Assembly: GCA_021413885.1 (NCBI GenBank)
Contig: JAIOPM010000038.1
Span: 62,001-126,000 of the forward strand
Reading direction: 5' to 3'
Origin: Planctomycetota bacterium
GTDB taxonomy: Bacteria; Planctomycetota; UBA1135; GCA-002686595
Length of the DNA stretch: 64,000 nucleotides
In this document: one piece after another, positions 1 to 12,950 of the stretch
Numbering within the stretch: the first letter of the stretch is position 1
Layout: every line of letters begins with the position of its first letter
Position numbers and translations under genes: made by a program
The notes under the pieces: generated by a model
Databases searched by the model: none
Seen by the model: the letters and a program-made list of their open reading frames with translations, nothing else
What the model was told of the DNA's origin: nothing

Positions 1-2146
<2,146 letters not shown>

Positions 2147-2150
<4 letters not shown>

Positions 2151-3157
2151 GGCCTCGGCTCCGCGAGCATGTTCATCACGAGGTGGATCATCACCTCTTT
2201 GTCCTTGGGCGCCGATTCCGCGACCAACAACGACAGCGCCGCCAAGCCGACGTCGTTGATCACTGGCTCGCCCGCTCGGAACAGGCGTCCGTTGCGATTC
2301 AGGAACTCGACGAACAGGAACGACCCGATGCGCTTGTTCCCGTCGGCGAACGGGTGGTTCTTGATGACGAAGTACAAGAGGTGCGCGGCCTTCGATTCGA
2401 CCGTCGGGTACGCCGGCTTGCCGAAGACGCTCTGCGCCAGATTGCCGAGCAGCGAAGCAAGCCCCGCCTCGCGTTCGCGTCCGAATAGGTCGGTCGCCTC
2501 GCCGCGCGCGAGAAGGTCATCCTTGAGGCGCACGATCGCAGTGCGTGCGTCGGAGGTGCTCGGGAGCTTGCCACCCGCGGCGCCGCGCGGCGCAACCAGC
2601 AGTCCCTCGTCGTACTGCTGCAACAGCAGGAACGTCTGCGTGTAGCGGGCGATGATGTCAACCAACCCCCGTCCCTGGTCGGTGGTCAGGACTTCTGCGG
2701 CCGCAGTCCTACGCACGAGCGCCATCGCAGCGTCCAGCTCGCGGGCGTTGCGCGCGAAGCGTTCGCGATCGAGCGTGTAGCCCTGCACCAGATGCTCGCG
2801 CAGCGTGCGGGTGGCCCACTGACGGAAACGGGCGCCGTGCCGGGAGTTGACGCGGTAGCCGACCGAGATGATCGCGTCGAGGTTGAAGTGCTTCACCCGG
2901 CGTTGAACGCGCCGCTTGCCCTCGGTTTGAACTACTAAGAATTCCTTAGCTGTTGCCTCCTCCTCCAATTCGCCGTCCGCGAAGACGTTCTTGAGGTGCA
3001 TCACCACGTTCTCGGATGTGGTGTCGAACAGCTCTGCCATCTGCCGCTGCGTCAGCCACACCGTCTCCTGCGCGAGGCGCACTTGGACACGGGCCTCGCC
3101 GTCCGGGGTCTCGTAGACGACGATCTCTCCGCCACGGACGATCTCTTCGCTACTCAT
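2147..3157 (-). CDS. RhuM-like protein with C-terminal Fic domain
   Basis: A 336-residue protein. Residues about 10-145 match the virulence RhuM family ([15 protein letters not shown], then [18 protein letters not shown]). The C-terminal part is a Fic/Doc fold with an intact core HPFADGNKR at 268-276. Fic enzymes usually transfer AMP or another phosphate-containing group to a target protein, and an intact His and Arg suggest catalytic competence; the target is unknown. RhuM-Fic proteins are known neighbours of type I restriction systems. The ATG overlaps the TGA of the Abi-C gene (ATGA at 3154-3157), and its own TGA overlaps the hsdR start. No antitoxin motif such as (S/T)xxxE(G/N) is obvious in adjacent genes, so whether it acts as a regulator of the restriction enzyme or as a toxin is open. 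Confidence 0.85.
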
Positions 3158-3879
3158 TTGACAGGCTCGCTCCTCGTGTCCGTGGAGACTTCGACCTCTT
3201 CGGCGGGAGCCTCGGAATCGAACTCGGCCAGAAACACCCGATACGTCTCCGGCTCAACCTGGAACAGCACCTCGCTCGGCCGAAACTCGACGTCGTAGAT
3301 GCGGATCATCCCGTGGGCCTCATCCACCGAATCGTTGAACTCCTGGTTGTCGTCGTACAGCGCCCGCAACGGAGGCGGCGGCGTGCGGTCCTGACGGTGA
3401 ACGCGGTGAAGAAAGCCAACGATCGTGTCAGCGGCTTCCGCAGCCAGCAACGCCTGCACGGATTCCATCGAAGGGCGCGGAGCGCCAGAGCCGTGCGACG
3501 CAAACCCGCATTGATTGCGCAACTCGCAGATGCCCTGGATGGCGGTGCTCAAACCACCGAGCGTGCGCCTGAGACTGTCACGGACTGCGGCTTCCCCGCT
3601 CGCGGTCGGCGGCAGAAACGGCAGATGCAGGGAGGCCGTCTTGAAGAGCCTTGGTAGGTCGTCGTCGCCGCTGAACGCGATGCTACGCTCGTCGAGCACT
3701 GTCTTGCAGACGCTCTCGACCAGCGTCTTCGCGAGATCGAACGCCAGACCCGGATTCTCGACAACAGCTTGCTCAAGGCTCTTCACCTGCTGCTCGACAT
3801 GCGTCAGCCCGCATGCGACCGCGTCGCGGGCGCCGTGCATCACGAAGGGCGTCACGAGCAACTCTCCCATCAGACGCAT
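3154..3879 (-). CDS. Abi-C (abortive infection C-terminal) domain protein
   Basis: A 241-residue protein. Residues about 30-165 resemble the Abi_C domain: a helix with NPGLAFDLAKTLVESVCKT, then LPRLFKTASLHL, a helix around RRTLGGLSTAIQGICELRN, then SHGSGAPRPS. The family is linked to phage exclusion but its mechanism is poorly known. The last 70 residues, starting near DNQEFNDSVDE, are acidic and match nothing I recognise. The ATG at 3879 touches the GGGAG sequence, whereas the second Met at 3870 sits 9 bases after it and may be the real start. It lies 18 bases after kwaB and overlaps the RhuM-Fic gene by ATGA, so it belongs to the same transcript. Confidence 0.7.
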   Translation of the reverse strand: MRLMGELLVTPFVMHGARDAVACGLTHVEQQVKSLEQAVVENPGLAFDLAKTLVESVCKTVLDERSIAFSGDDDLPRLFKTASLHLPFLPPTASGEAAVRDSLRRTLGGLSTAIQGICELRNQCGFASHGSGAPRPSMESVQALLAAEAADTIVGFLHRVHRQDRTPPPPLRALYDDNQEFNDSVDEAHGMIRIYDVEFRPSEVLFQVEPETYRVFLAEFDSEAPAEEVEVSTDTRSEPVK

Positions 3880-3897
3880 CTCCCAATCGCACTCGCG

Positions 3898-4803
3898 CTA
3901 CCCATCGATCTTCCTTCGGCTCGCCGCCCGGAACCGCTCAGGCGACCCCTTCACCAGCTCGACTTCGTATCGCCGTCGATCCAGGACTTCGAGAAACCCC
4001 ATGATGTGGCCGTCGTCCACCATGAGCTTCCCCTTGGACTCGCTCACCTCGACACCCGTGTCCTTGCAGAGCTTCTTGAGGGAGCTCTTGTCGATGTTCT
4101 TGGTCTCCTTCTGAGCTCGAATCGAAGCCAGGTACCGGGCAGCGCGTGGGTGCGAGCCTGCGTAGACTCCGACCGCCGTAAAGTCCACGAATGCTAGGTC
4201 TCCTTGGATTGCCGCAACATTCTCCGGCACGGCGGCCAAGATCGCCTCTTGCAGGTTGCCGGCGAACTCGAAGCCGCTGGGTCGAAGAATGTGGACATTC
4301 CTCGAATCGACCAGCAGGTCGAAGTCGCTGTCTAACTTGAACACGCGATCCGCGATGAGCCTCAACGAGTCCGACACGAACCGTAGGAGCCGGTTCTTCA
4401 GAACACCTTTGAACTGCGTCGCCCTTCGCAGAGCGGTCAGGCGTCGCTTCTTGTTGTCGGTCAGGCGTACGAAGTAGCAGAACACGTCGGACGGATCGCC
4501 CAACACGTTGGCATCGACGTCCAGGTTCACCGCGTTGTGCAGTTCTCGAACGGACGCGGCCATCACATCGCCCAGCGGCAGGTAGAGGTACTCCGTGCTG
4601 CCGTGCTTCTCCGACGGCTCGTACGTCGCCGGGCCGTCTGCATCCTTCTGCATTGCGTCCCAGGTCGCCTGCACCATCTCCCGTAGCGCCGCCTGCACAT
4701 CCGCATCTACCGGCACCGCGACGAAGGTCTGCCCGTCGCCGTCGTCGCGTCCGACGCCGAACTCCGTGACCGTGACGTTCCCGAGGTCGAAGTCGAGTTT
4801 CAT
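3898..4803 (-). CDS. kwaB: Kiwa-like defence protein KwaB (DUF4868)
   Basis: A 301-residue soluble protein resembling the DUF4868/KwaB family. The middle shows the family pattern of a predicted beta strand DSDFDLLVDSRNVHIL followed by FEFAGNLQEAI. The C-terminus has the typical LKKLCKDTG, then KGKLMVDDGHIMGFLEVLDRRR, ending in a basic R-rich tail. KwaB is the cytoplasmic partner of the membrane protein KwaA in the two-gene Kiwa anti-phage system; published work describes it as DNA-binding and recruited to the membrane complex. It starts by ATGA overlap with kwaA and has a GGAGG 7 bases upstream. The assignment is from pattern recognition, helped by the adjacent KwaA-like gene; a profile search would settle it. 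Confidence 0.75.
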   Translation of the reverse strand: MKLDFDLGNVTVTEFGVGRDDGDGQTFVAVPVDADVQAALREMVQATWDAMQKDADGPATYEPSEKHGSTEYLYLPLGDVMAASVRELHNAVNLDVDANVLGDPSDVFCYFVRLTDNKKRRLTALRRATQFKGVLKNRLLRFVSDSLRLIADRVFKLDSDFDLLVDSRNVHILRPSGFEFAGNLQEAILAAVPENVAAIQGDLAFVDFTAVGVYAGSHPRAARYLASIRAQKETKNIDKSSLKKLCKDTGVEVSESKGKLMVDDGHIMGFLEVLDRRRYEVELVKGSPERFRAASRRKIDG

Positions 4804-5374
4804 GCATCTGCCTCCAGATACACCGTGTCACTCAAACGGTAGGCGACGAGCCGCTCGCCGGAGCCCAGGCTAACCCGGCGAGTGATGACGGCGTGGCGGG
4901 TCTTGCCGGTGAGCGCGTTGCCATCGGCCGGCGGGTACACCGTGAAAACCCGGTACCCGAGCGCGGCAAAGAGCAGGTTCATGTAGTGCAGGTTCAGATG
5001 CCAGAACAGGAACACGATGAACGCCAGCGCGGCGACCGAGGCACCCAGGTAGCGCCAGCTCCCGAGGTCTTCCGAGTAGAACGGAAGCAGCATCGCGAAC
5101 AGGTACACAAGGATGTGGTCGCGGTGGTCGTCTGCCATGCCGACGATGAGTTCGCGCTTGTCCGCATGCTTCTTGGCTGTGCTGATGCGCAGCCAAAGAA
5201 AGGCGTTCGGTACGACGGCCATCAAGGCGCAGAACGCGATGAAGTAGCCGTCACAAATAAGGCTGTTTCCGCGGATTGCCCACAGGATGAAAAGCGGCGA
5301 GATGCTACTGAGCACCATCAGCAGCCGGGCCGCCTTGAGACCCTCACTGTGTGTGCCGGAACCTGCCGGAGCCA

Positions 5375-5375
<1 letters not shown>
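4800..5375 (-). CDS. kwaA: Kiwa-like defence membrane protein KwaA
   Basis: A 191-residue protein with four predicted membrane helices: about LLMVLSSISPLFILWAI, GYFIAFCALMAVVPNAFLWL, DHILVYLFAMLLPFY and ASVAALAFIVFLFWHLNL. After them comes a cytoplasmic tail of about 60 residues ending in a strand-rich segment (RLSDTVYLEADA). Size, topology and position directly before a DUF4868 gene fit KwaA, the membrane sensor of Kiwa. The start is fixed by TGATG: its ATG (5375) shares the A of the hsdS stop, and GGGAGG lies 8 bases upstream. The longer open frame running back to 5645 is inside hsdS and is not used. Confidence 0.72.
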
Positions 5376-8141
<2,766 letters not shown>

Positions 8142-8360
8142 GGGAGCGAAAGTGTGGTTCAGGGCGCATCGCCGCGGCCGGTGCTCAGGATCTTCGCGGC
8201 CCCAAAGCGGGCGTTGGAAGTCGAGGCAATGCGCCTAGCTCATCCAAGCGCGACGGTTCTGGCAACCGACAAGGCAATGAACTCGTTCAGTTCCGCCCGC
8301 CCCGTCCAGGGACACCGAGCGTGGAATCGTGGCGTCGGCCCGCTATCTTGGTCGCCCGCA
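8142..8360. other. Divergent intergenic region between hsdM and lysS
   Basis: This region presumably holds the promoters for the defence operon (leftward) and for lysS (rightward). I see no tRNA, clear operator repeat or small ORF with a ribosome site. The boundary marks a change from ordinary housekeeping genes to the defence block. Confidence 0.4.
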
Positions 8361-9836
8361 ATGACCGAGCTCGCCCATCCTGATCGACTGGCCAAGGCGC
8401 GTGCGATGCGTGCGCGCGGTGAGGATCCGTTTCCGCCGAGAGGCGTGAAGGCGGAGTCGATCGCGGAGTTGCTCGCCGGCGCGGGGACGCTCGAAGCGCC
8501 GGGACCGAGGTTCGGCACGAAGGCCACGATCGCCGGGCGGCTCCACGCGCAGCGCGACTTCGGGAAGTTGATCTTCGCGCCCGTTCAGGATCTGACGGGC
8601 AAGCTCCAGATCGGGCTCAAGCGCGACGCGCTCGAAGCCTGGTGGCCGAATCGCAAGGAGCTCGACGCCGGCGATCTCGTCGGCGTCACCGGCGAACTCG
8701 GGCGGACGCAGAAGGGCGAGGTCACGCTCTGGGTCAGCGAGATCCAGTTGCTCTCGAAGGCCTACGCGCCGCCGCCGGAGAAGTGGCACGGGCTCGTCGA
8801 CGTCGAGGCTCGCTATCGCCGCCGCTACGTCGATCTCTGGGCGTCCGAGGGCGTGCTCGACGTCTTCAAGAAGCGTTCGAAGATCGTCTCGCTCGTCCGA
8901 CGTTTCCTCGAAGCGCAAGGCTACCTCGAGGTCGAGACGCCTGTCCTCCATCCGATCGCGGGCGGCGCGACCGCGCGGCCGTTCATCACGCACCACAACG
9001 CGCTCGACTGCGACTTCTACCTGCGCATCGCGCCCGAGCTCTACCTCAAGCGCTGCATCGTCGGCGGGCTAGAGCGCGTCTTCGAGATCGCGCGCAACTT
9101 CCGCAACGAAGGCATCTCGACGCGCCACAACCCGGAGTTCTCGATGCTCGAGCTGTACGAAGCTCAAGCGGACTACCGGCGCATGATGGAGATCGGCGAG
9201 ACGCTCCTGGAGCACCTCGCGCGCGAGATCAACGGCACGACCGTCGTGACGTTCCGCGGCAAGGAGTACGACCTGAAGGCGCCCTTCAAGCGCGAGCGCT
9301 ACACCGAACTCTTCCGTCGCCACGCGGGTTGCGAATTCGACGACGAGCCCGCGGTCCGCAAGAAGGCGACCGAGCTCGGCCTCAAGGATCCCGGCAACTA
9401 CTGGAAGTTGATGAACGACGTCTTCGAGGCGACGGTCGAGGATCACCTCACCGGTCCGCTCTTCGTCGTCGACTATCCGGTGCAGATCTCGCCGCTCGCG
9501 AAGCAGAGTCCGGAGGATCCGCGTTTGACCGAGCGTTTCGAGCTCTTCATCGCCGGCATGGAACTCGGCAACGCGTTCAGCGAGCTCAACGATCCCGAGG
9601 AACAGGAACGACGCTTCCGCGAACAAGTCGCGAGCAAGGATCCCGAAGCTCCCGGCGAAGTCGACATCGACTACGTGCAAGCGTTGGAATACGGCATGCC
9701 GCCGACCGCGGGCTTCGGCATCGGCATCGACCGACTCGTGATGGTGCTCACCAACCAGGATTCGATTCGCGACGTGCTGCTGTTCCCCGCGTTGCGTCCG
9801 CTCGCGAAGGAGCCCGAGGCGCCCAAGGCGCCTTGA
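8361..9836 (+). CDS. lysS: Lysyl-tRNA synthetase, class II
   Basis: A 491-residue enzyme charging tRNA-Lys. The N-terminal OB-fold anticodon-binding domain spans about residues 55-150 (TIAGRLHAQRDFGKLIF). The class II catalytic core carries motif 1 around RFLEAQGYLEVETPVLHP, motif 2 around ERVFEIARNFRNEGIS followed by RHNPEFSMLE, and motif 3 GFGIGIDRLVM near the end. The ATG at 8361 gives the usual LysRS length; the open frame extends further upstream but only into sequence opposite hsdM. No strong ribosome site precedes the ATG. The next gene starts 4 bases after the stop, suggesting co-transcription with the Lol genes. Confidence 0.96.
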   Translation: MTELAHPDRLAKARAMRARGEDPFPPRGVKAESIAELLAGAGTLEAPGPRFGTKATIAGRLHAQRDFGKLIFAPVQDLTGKLQIGLKRDALEAWWPNRKELDAGDLVGVTGELGRTQKGEVTLWVSEIQLLSKAYAPPPEKWHGLVDVEARYRRRYVDLWASEGVLDVFKKRSKIVSLVRRFLEAQGYLEVETPVLHPIAGGATARPFITHHNALDCDFYLRIAPELYLKRCIVGGLERVFEIARNFRNEGISTRHNPEFSMLELYEAQADYRRMMEIGETLLEHLAREINGTTVVTFRGKEYDLKAPFKRERYTELFRRHAGCEFDDEPAVRKKATELGLKDPGNYWKLMNDVFEATVEDHLTGPLFVVDYPVQISPLAKQSPEDPRLTERFELFIAGMELGNAFSELNDPEEQERRFREQVASKDPEAPGEVDIDYVQALEYGMPPTAGFGIGIDRLVMVLTNQDSIRDVLLFPALRPLAKEPEAPKAP

Positions 9837-9840
9837 CGCC

Positions 9841-11205
9841 GTGTTCCGTTCCTTCCTGAGCTGGCGCTACCTGCTGCACCGGCGCACCAACTTGATCGGC
9901 ATCTTCGGCGTGATGCTCGGCGTCGGAGCCTTGATCGCGATCCTGTCGATCATGACCGGCTTCCTGCAGCAGACGCGCGCGTCGGTGCGCGGCACGCTCG
10001 CCGATTTCTTCGTCCGCCCCGCGCCGTTGATGCACTCGGGCGACGACTCCGTCGAGTACGAGCCCGAGCGCGTGCTCGAGATCGTCCGCGCCGAGCCCGG
10101 CGTGCGCGCCGCGACGCCGCAGTATTCGTGGTACGGCATGCTCGTGCCCGGCGGCGTCGACACCGCGCGGACGGCCGAGCTCCAGTCGCGTCCGCTCGAT
10201 GCTCAGGACAACGCGATGGAGGTCGTCGGCATCGACTTCGAGACCGAAGCGACCACGACCGCCCTCGACGAGGCGCTGCGTCGGCCGCCGTTCCGCGGCC
10301 ACGCCGTCGCCGATCCCAAACAGCCCTTCGCGCGCCCGCCGCGCTACAAACCCGACGGTCTCGAGAAGCCGCGGATCGTGCTCGGCGACGCGTTGATGGG
10401 CCGACTCGAGGTGCGCCGCGGCGAGGAAATCACGCTGCTGACCGCGGTCTTCGATCCGGAGTCGCGGACGCTCGTCGGCTCGAACAAGGGCTTCATCGTC
10501 GCGGGCTCCTTCCGCACCAAGGACAACGAGATCGACAGCCGCCGTGCGTACGTCGAGCGCGAAGTCCTCGCCGACTTCCTCCGGACCGACGCTCGCTACA
10601 CCTGCGTGCTGGTGATGCTGGACGACTACGAGCACGACGGCGAACGCATCCGCGAATCGCTCGCGAAGAAACTCGAGGCCGCGAAGCTGATCGAAGGCCA
10701 ATCGGCCGAGATCCTCTCGTGGGAGCAGATGCGTCAGACGTTGCTCGGCGCGATCAAGAACGAGCGCGTGCTGATGGCGATCATGCTGTCGCTGATCCTC
10801 GTCGTCGCGTGCTTCTCGATCTTCGCGATCCTCTCGATGATGGTCACCGAGAAGCGCCGCGACATCGGCGTGTTGACCGCGCTCGGCGCGACGCCGCGCG
10901 GCGTGATGCACACGTTCCTGATGATCGCGTTCTGGGACGCGTTGGTCGGCGCGGTCGCCGGCGCCGTGCTCGGCACGTGGCTCGCCGTGAAGATCGATCC
11001 GTTCGAGAAGTGGTTGTCGTCGACGTTCCACGTGCAGATCTTCGATCGCTCGATCTACTACTTCGACGAGATCCCGAGCGTCGTCGAGCCGTTGTGGGTC
11101 GCGGTGATCGTGCTCGGAGCGCTGCTGTGCGCGCTGCTCTTCGCCGCGATTCCCGCATGGCGTGCGGCGCGCATGGATCCGCTCGAAGCGCTGCGGTACG
11201 AGTGA
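9841..11205 (+). CDS. LolC/LolE-like lipoprotein-releasing ABC permease
   Basis: A 454-residue inner-membrane permease with a GTG start. It has one N-terminal helix (FGVMLGVGALIAILSIMTGF), a large periplasmic MacB-like domain of about 270 residues, and three C-terminal helices of the FtsX fold, with the cytoplasmic coupling segment EKRRDIGVLTALGATP between the first two. It ends in DPLEALRYE, the signature of LolC/E-type permeases. In this family the transporter extracts lipoproteins from the inner membrane for sorting to the outer membrane. Only one permease is present here, so it may form a homodimer. It follows lysS by 4 bases and precedes lolD by 4 bases. Confidence 0.88.
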   Translation: MFRSFLSWRYLLHRRTNLIGIFGVMLGVGALIAILSIMTGFLQQTRASVRGTLADFFVRPAPLMHSGDDSVEYEPERVLEIVRAEPGVRAATPQYSWYGMLVPGGVDTARTAELQSRPLDAQDNAMEVVGIDFETEATTTALDEALRRPPFRGHAVADPKQPFARPPRYKPDGLEKPRIVLGDALMGRLEVRRGEEITLLTAVFDPESRTLVGSNKGFIVAGSFRTKDNEIDSRRAYVEREVLADFLRTDARYTCVLVMLDDYEHDGERIRESLAKKLEAAKLIEGQSAEILSWEQMRQTLLGAIKNERVLMAIMLSLILVVACFSIFAILSMMVTEKRRDIGVLTALGATPRGVMHTFLMIAFWDALVGAVAGAVLGTWLAVKIDPFEKWLSSTFHVQIFDRSIYYFDEIPSVVEPLWVAVIVLGALLCALLFAAIPAWRAARMDPLEALRYE

Positions 11206-11209
11206 CGCG

Positions 11210-11950
11210 ATGAACGCCTCGACTACCACAACTCCCGTCCTCGCCCGACCCGCGGTCCTCGCGGCGCACGGCGTGCGCAAGTCGTTCCGCGTCGGCGACC
11301 GCGAGCTCGAAGTCCTGCACGGAGTCGACTTCACGCTCGCGCCGGGAGAGATCCTGGCGCTGACCGGGCCGTCGGGCGCGGGCAAGTCGACGTTGCTGCA
11401 CATCCTCGGCCTGCTCGATCGGCCGACGTCGGGGACCGTCACGCTCGACGACGCGAGCGCGTGGGAACTGCCGAACGAGGAACGTGCGCGGCTGCGCAAT
11501 CGCAAGCTCGGCTTCGTCTTCCAGTTCTATCACCTGATCTCCGAGCTGACGGCGCTCGAGAACGTGCTCTTGCCCGCGATGGTCGGCGAATCGACACGCG
11601 AGTACCGCTCGAACCGCACGCGTCACGAAGGCGCGGCGCGCGGGATGCTCGCGAGCTTCGGTCTCTCCGAGCGTCTCACCCACCGCCCCGCGCAACTCTC
11701 CGGCGGCGAACGCCAACGCGTCGCGCTCGCGCGCGCGTTGCTCTACGACCCGCCGATCGTGATCGCCGACGAACCGACCGGCAATCTCGATCGCGCGACG
11801 GGCGAGCGCGTGCTCGAGCTGCTCTTCCGCGAACAGGCGGCGCGCAAGTTCTCGTTGCTCTTCGTCACGCACGACGATCGTCTCGCCGCGCGCTGCGAAC
11901 GCCACGTCGTGATGGACGACGGCGTGATCCAACCGCGCGCCGCAGACTGA
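11210..11950 (+). CDS. lolD: LolD-like lipoprotein export ABC ATPase
   Basis: A 246-residue ABC ATPase. It has Walker A GPSGAGKS, Q-loop FVFQFYHL, signature LSGGERQRVALARAL, and Walker B VIADEPTGNLD followed by the switch His in THDDRL. The FQFYHL sequence and the GNLD after Walker B are typical of the LolD/MacB/FtsE group. The start is the ATG at 11210, since earlier in-frame codons lie inside the permease gene. It pairs with the upstream LolC/E-like permease. It ends 7 bases from the convergent stop of the cupin gene. Confidence 0.92.
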   Translation: MNASTTTTPVLARPAVLAAHGVRKSFRVGDRELEVLHGVDFTLAPGEILALTGPSGAGKSTLLHILGLLDRPTSGTVTLDDASAWELPNEERARLRNRKLGFVFQFYHLISELTALENVLLPAMVGESTREYRSNRTRHEGAARGMLASFGLSERLTHRPAQLSGGERQRVALARALLYDPPIVIADEPTGNLDRATGERVLELLFREQAARKFSLLFVTHDDRLAARCERHVVMDDGVIQPRAAD

Positions 11951-11957
11951 CCGCGCG

Positions 11958-12827
11958 TCACGCCGGATCGCCGACCCAGTGGCGGCGACGCAGCCAAGCC
12001 TCGAGCGCCGCCTTCGCCGCATCGCGCCGCGGATGGCGACCGAACGGCGCCACCGCGAACCCGAGCGACGCGAGGCGCCGGTTGAGCGCGTGACAGTGCT
12101 TCTCGCGGAACTCCGCCGGCGTGCGCAGGCTGACCGTGTACGAGACCGAGAGTTCGTCGCCGTTCTTCAGCCAATGGCCGGCGAGCGCGGGGATGTAGCT
12201 CGCGGTGCCCGGCGCGAGGTCGAACGTCTCGGCGTCGCGCTCGCACTCCGCGCGATAACTCGGCGAGCGACCGCGCAAGAGAAAGACGTCCGGCCGACTC
12301 CGGTCGTCGATCAAGCGCGGATCGAGCGGAGAGAAGACGCGCAACTCGCGCCGTCCCGCGACTTGGTGCACGACGTTGTGGCTGGGATCGGCGTGGAAGC
12401 GCGAGCACGCGCCCGGCGACGCGAGGTAGAGATCGATACGCACTTCGCAACGCTCGGCGTGCTCGCCCCCGACGACCTCGCGCAGCAACGCGCGCCACGC
12501 CGCGGGCCAATCCGCGAGCGGCGCAACCCACGGCAACAGCGGACCGACGCGCAACACGAACGGCACGTTCCCCTCCGGCGCGAGCAAACTCGAACGCGCA
12601 TGCGGCGGAGCGAGCAACGGCATCTCGTCGTCCGGCCGCGCCGCAGCGTGCATCAGCTCGAACGACTCGTCGGGCGCCGCGTCGAGCCACTGCGCGAGCG
12701 CCGCGCGCTCGCCCCACAACTCGTGCGGAACCGGAGGCGCGCCGAACGCGAGCCCGCGCTTGCCCCACGCTTCGCGCCACCGCGCCGCCGCGGAGAACAC
12801 CGACGCACCGTTCTCTCCGGAACTCAT
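11958..12827 (-). CDS. JmjC-like cupin domain protein
   Basis: About 289 residues from the ATG at 12827; an in-frame ATG at 12893 would add 22 residues. The middle shows a 2-oxoglutarate/Fe(II)-oxygenase cupin pattern: FHADPSHNVVHQVAGRREL supplies the HxD pair and a predicted strand, and further on PGTASYIPALAGHWLKNG supplies the distal His, followed by SVSYTVSL. These features match the cupin-like JmjC family that includes ribosomal and small-molecule hydroxylases. The substrate is not predictable. The C-terminus is Arg/Ala-rich and helical. The next gene upstream on the same strand is the sigma-factor fusion, 123 bases away. The call is at family level only. Confidence 0.6.
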   Translation of the reverse strand: MSSGENGASVFSAAARWREAWGKRGLAFGAPPVPHELWGERAALAQWLDAAPDESFELMHAAARPDDEMPLLAPPHARSSLLAPEGNVPFVLRVGPLLPWVAPLADWPAAWRALLREVVGGEHAERCEVRIDLYLASPGACSRFHADPSHNVVHQVAGRRELRVFSPLDPRLIDDRSRPDVFLLRGRSPSYRAECERDAETFDLAPGTASYIPALAGHWLKNGDELSVSYTVSLRTPAEFREKHCHALNRRLASLGFAVAPFGRHPRRDAAKAALEAWLRRRHWVGDPA

Positions 12828-12904
12828 GGTGGAACGCGGTTCGGCCTCTTGCCCCTTCCACGTCCAAGCGTAGCGCCCGCGCCCATTCCCCACCGACTCG
12901 CCGG

Positions 12905-12919
12905 CCGGAACGGTTCCGG
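12905..12919. repeat. Short inverted repeat between the sigma fusion and the cupin gene
   Basis: CCGGAAC and GTTCCGG face each other around a single G, 32 bases past the sigma-fusion stop. There is no T-tract, so it is a weak terminator or operator candidate at best. Confidence 0.3.
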
Positions 12920-12950
12920 TTCACGTCGAGCCCCTCGGAGCCCGTCGAAT

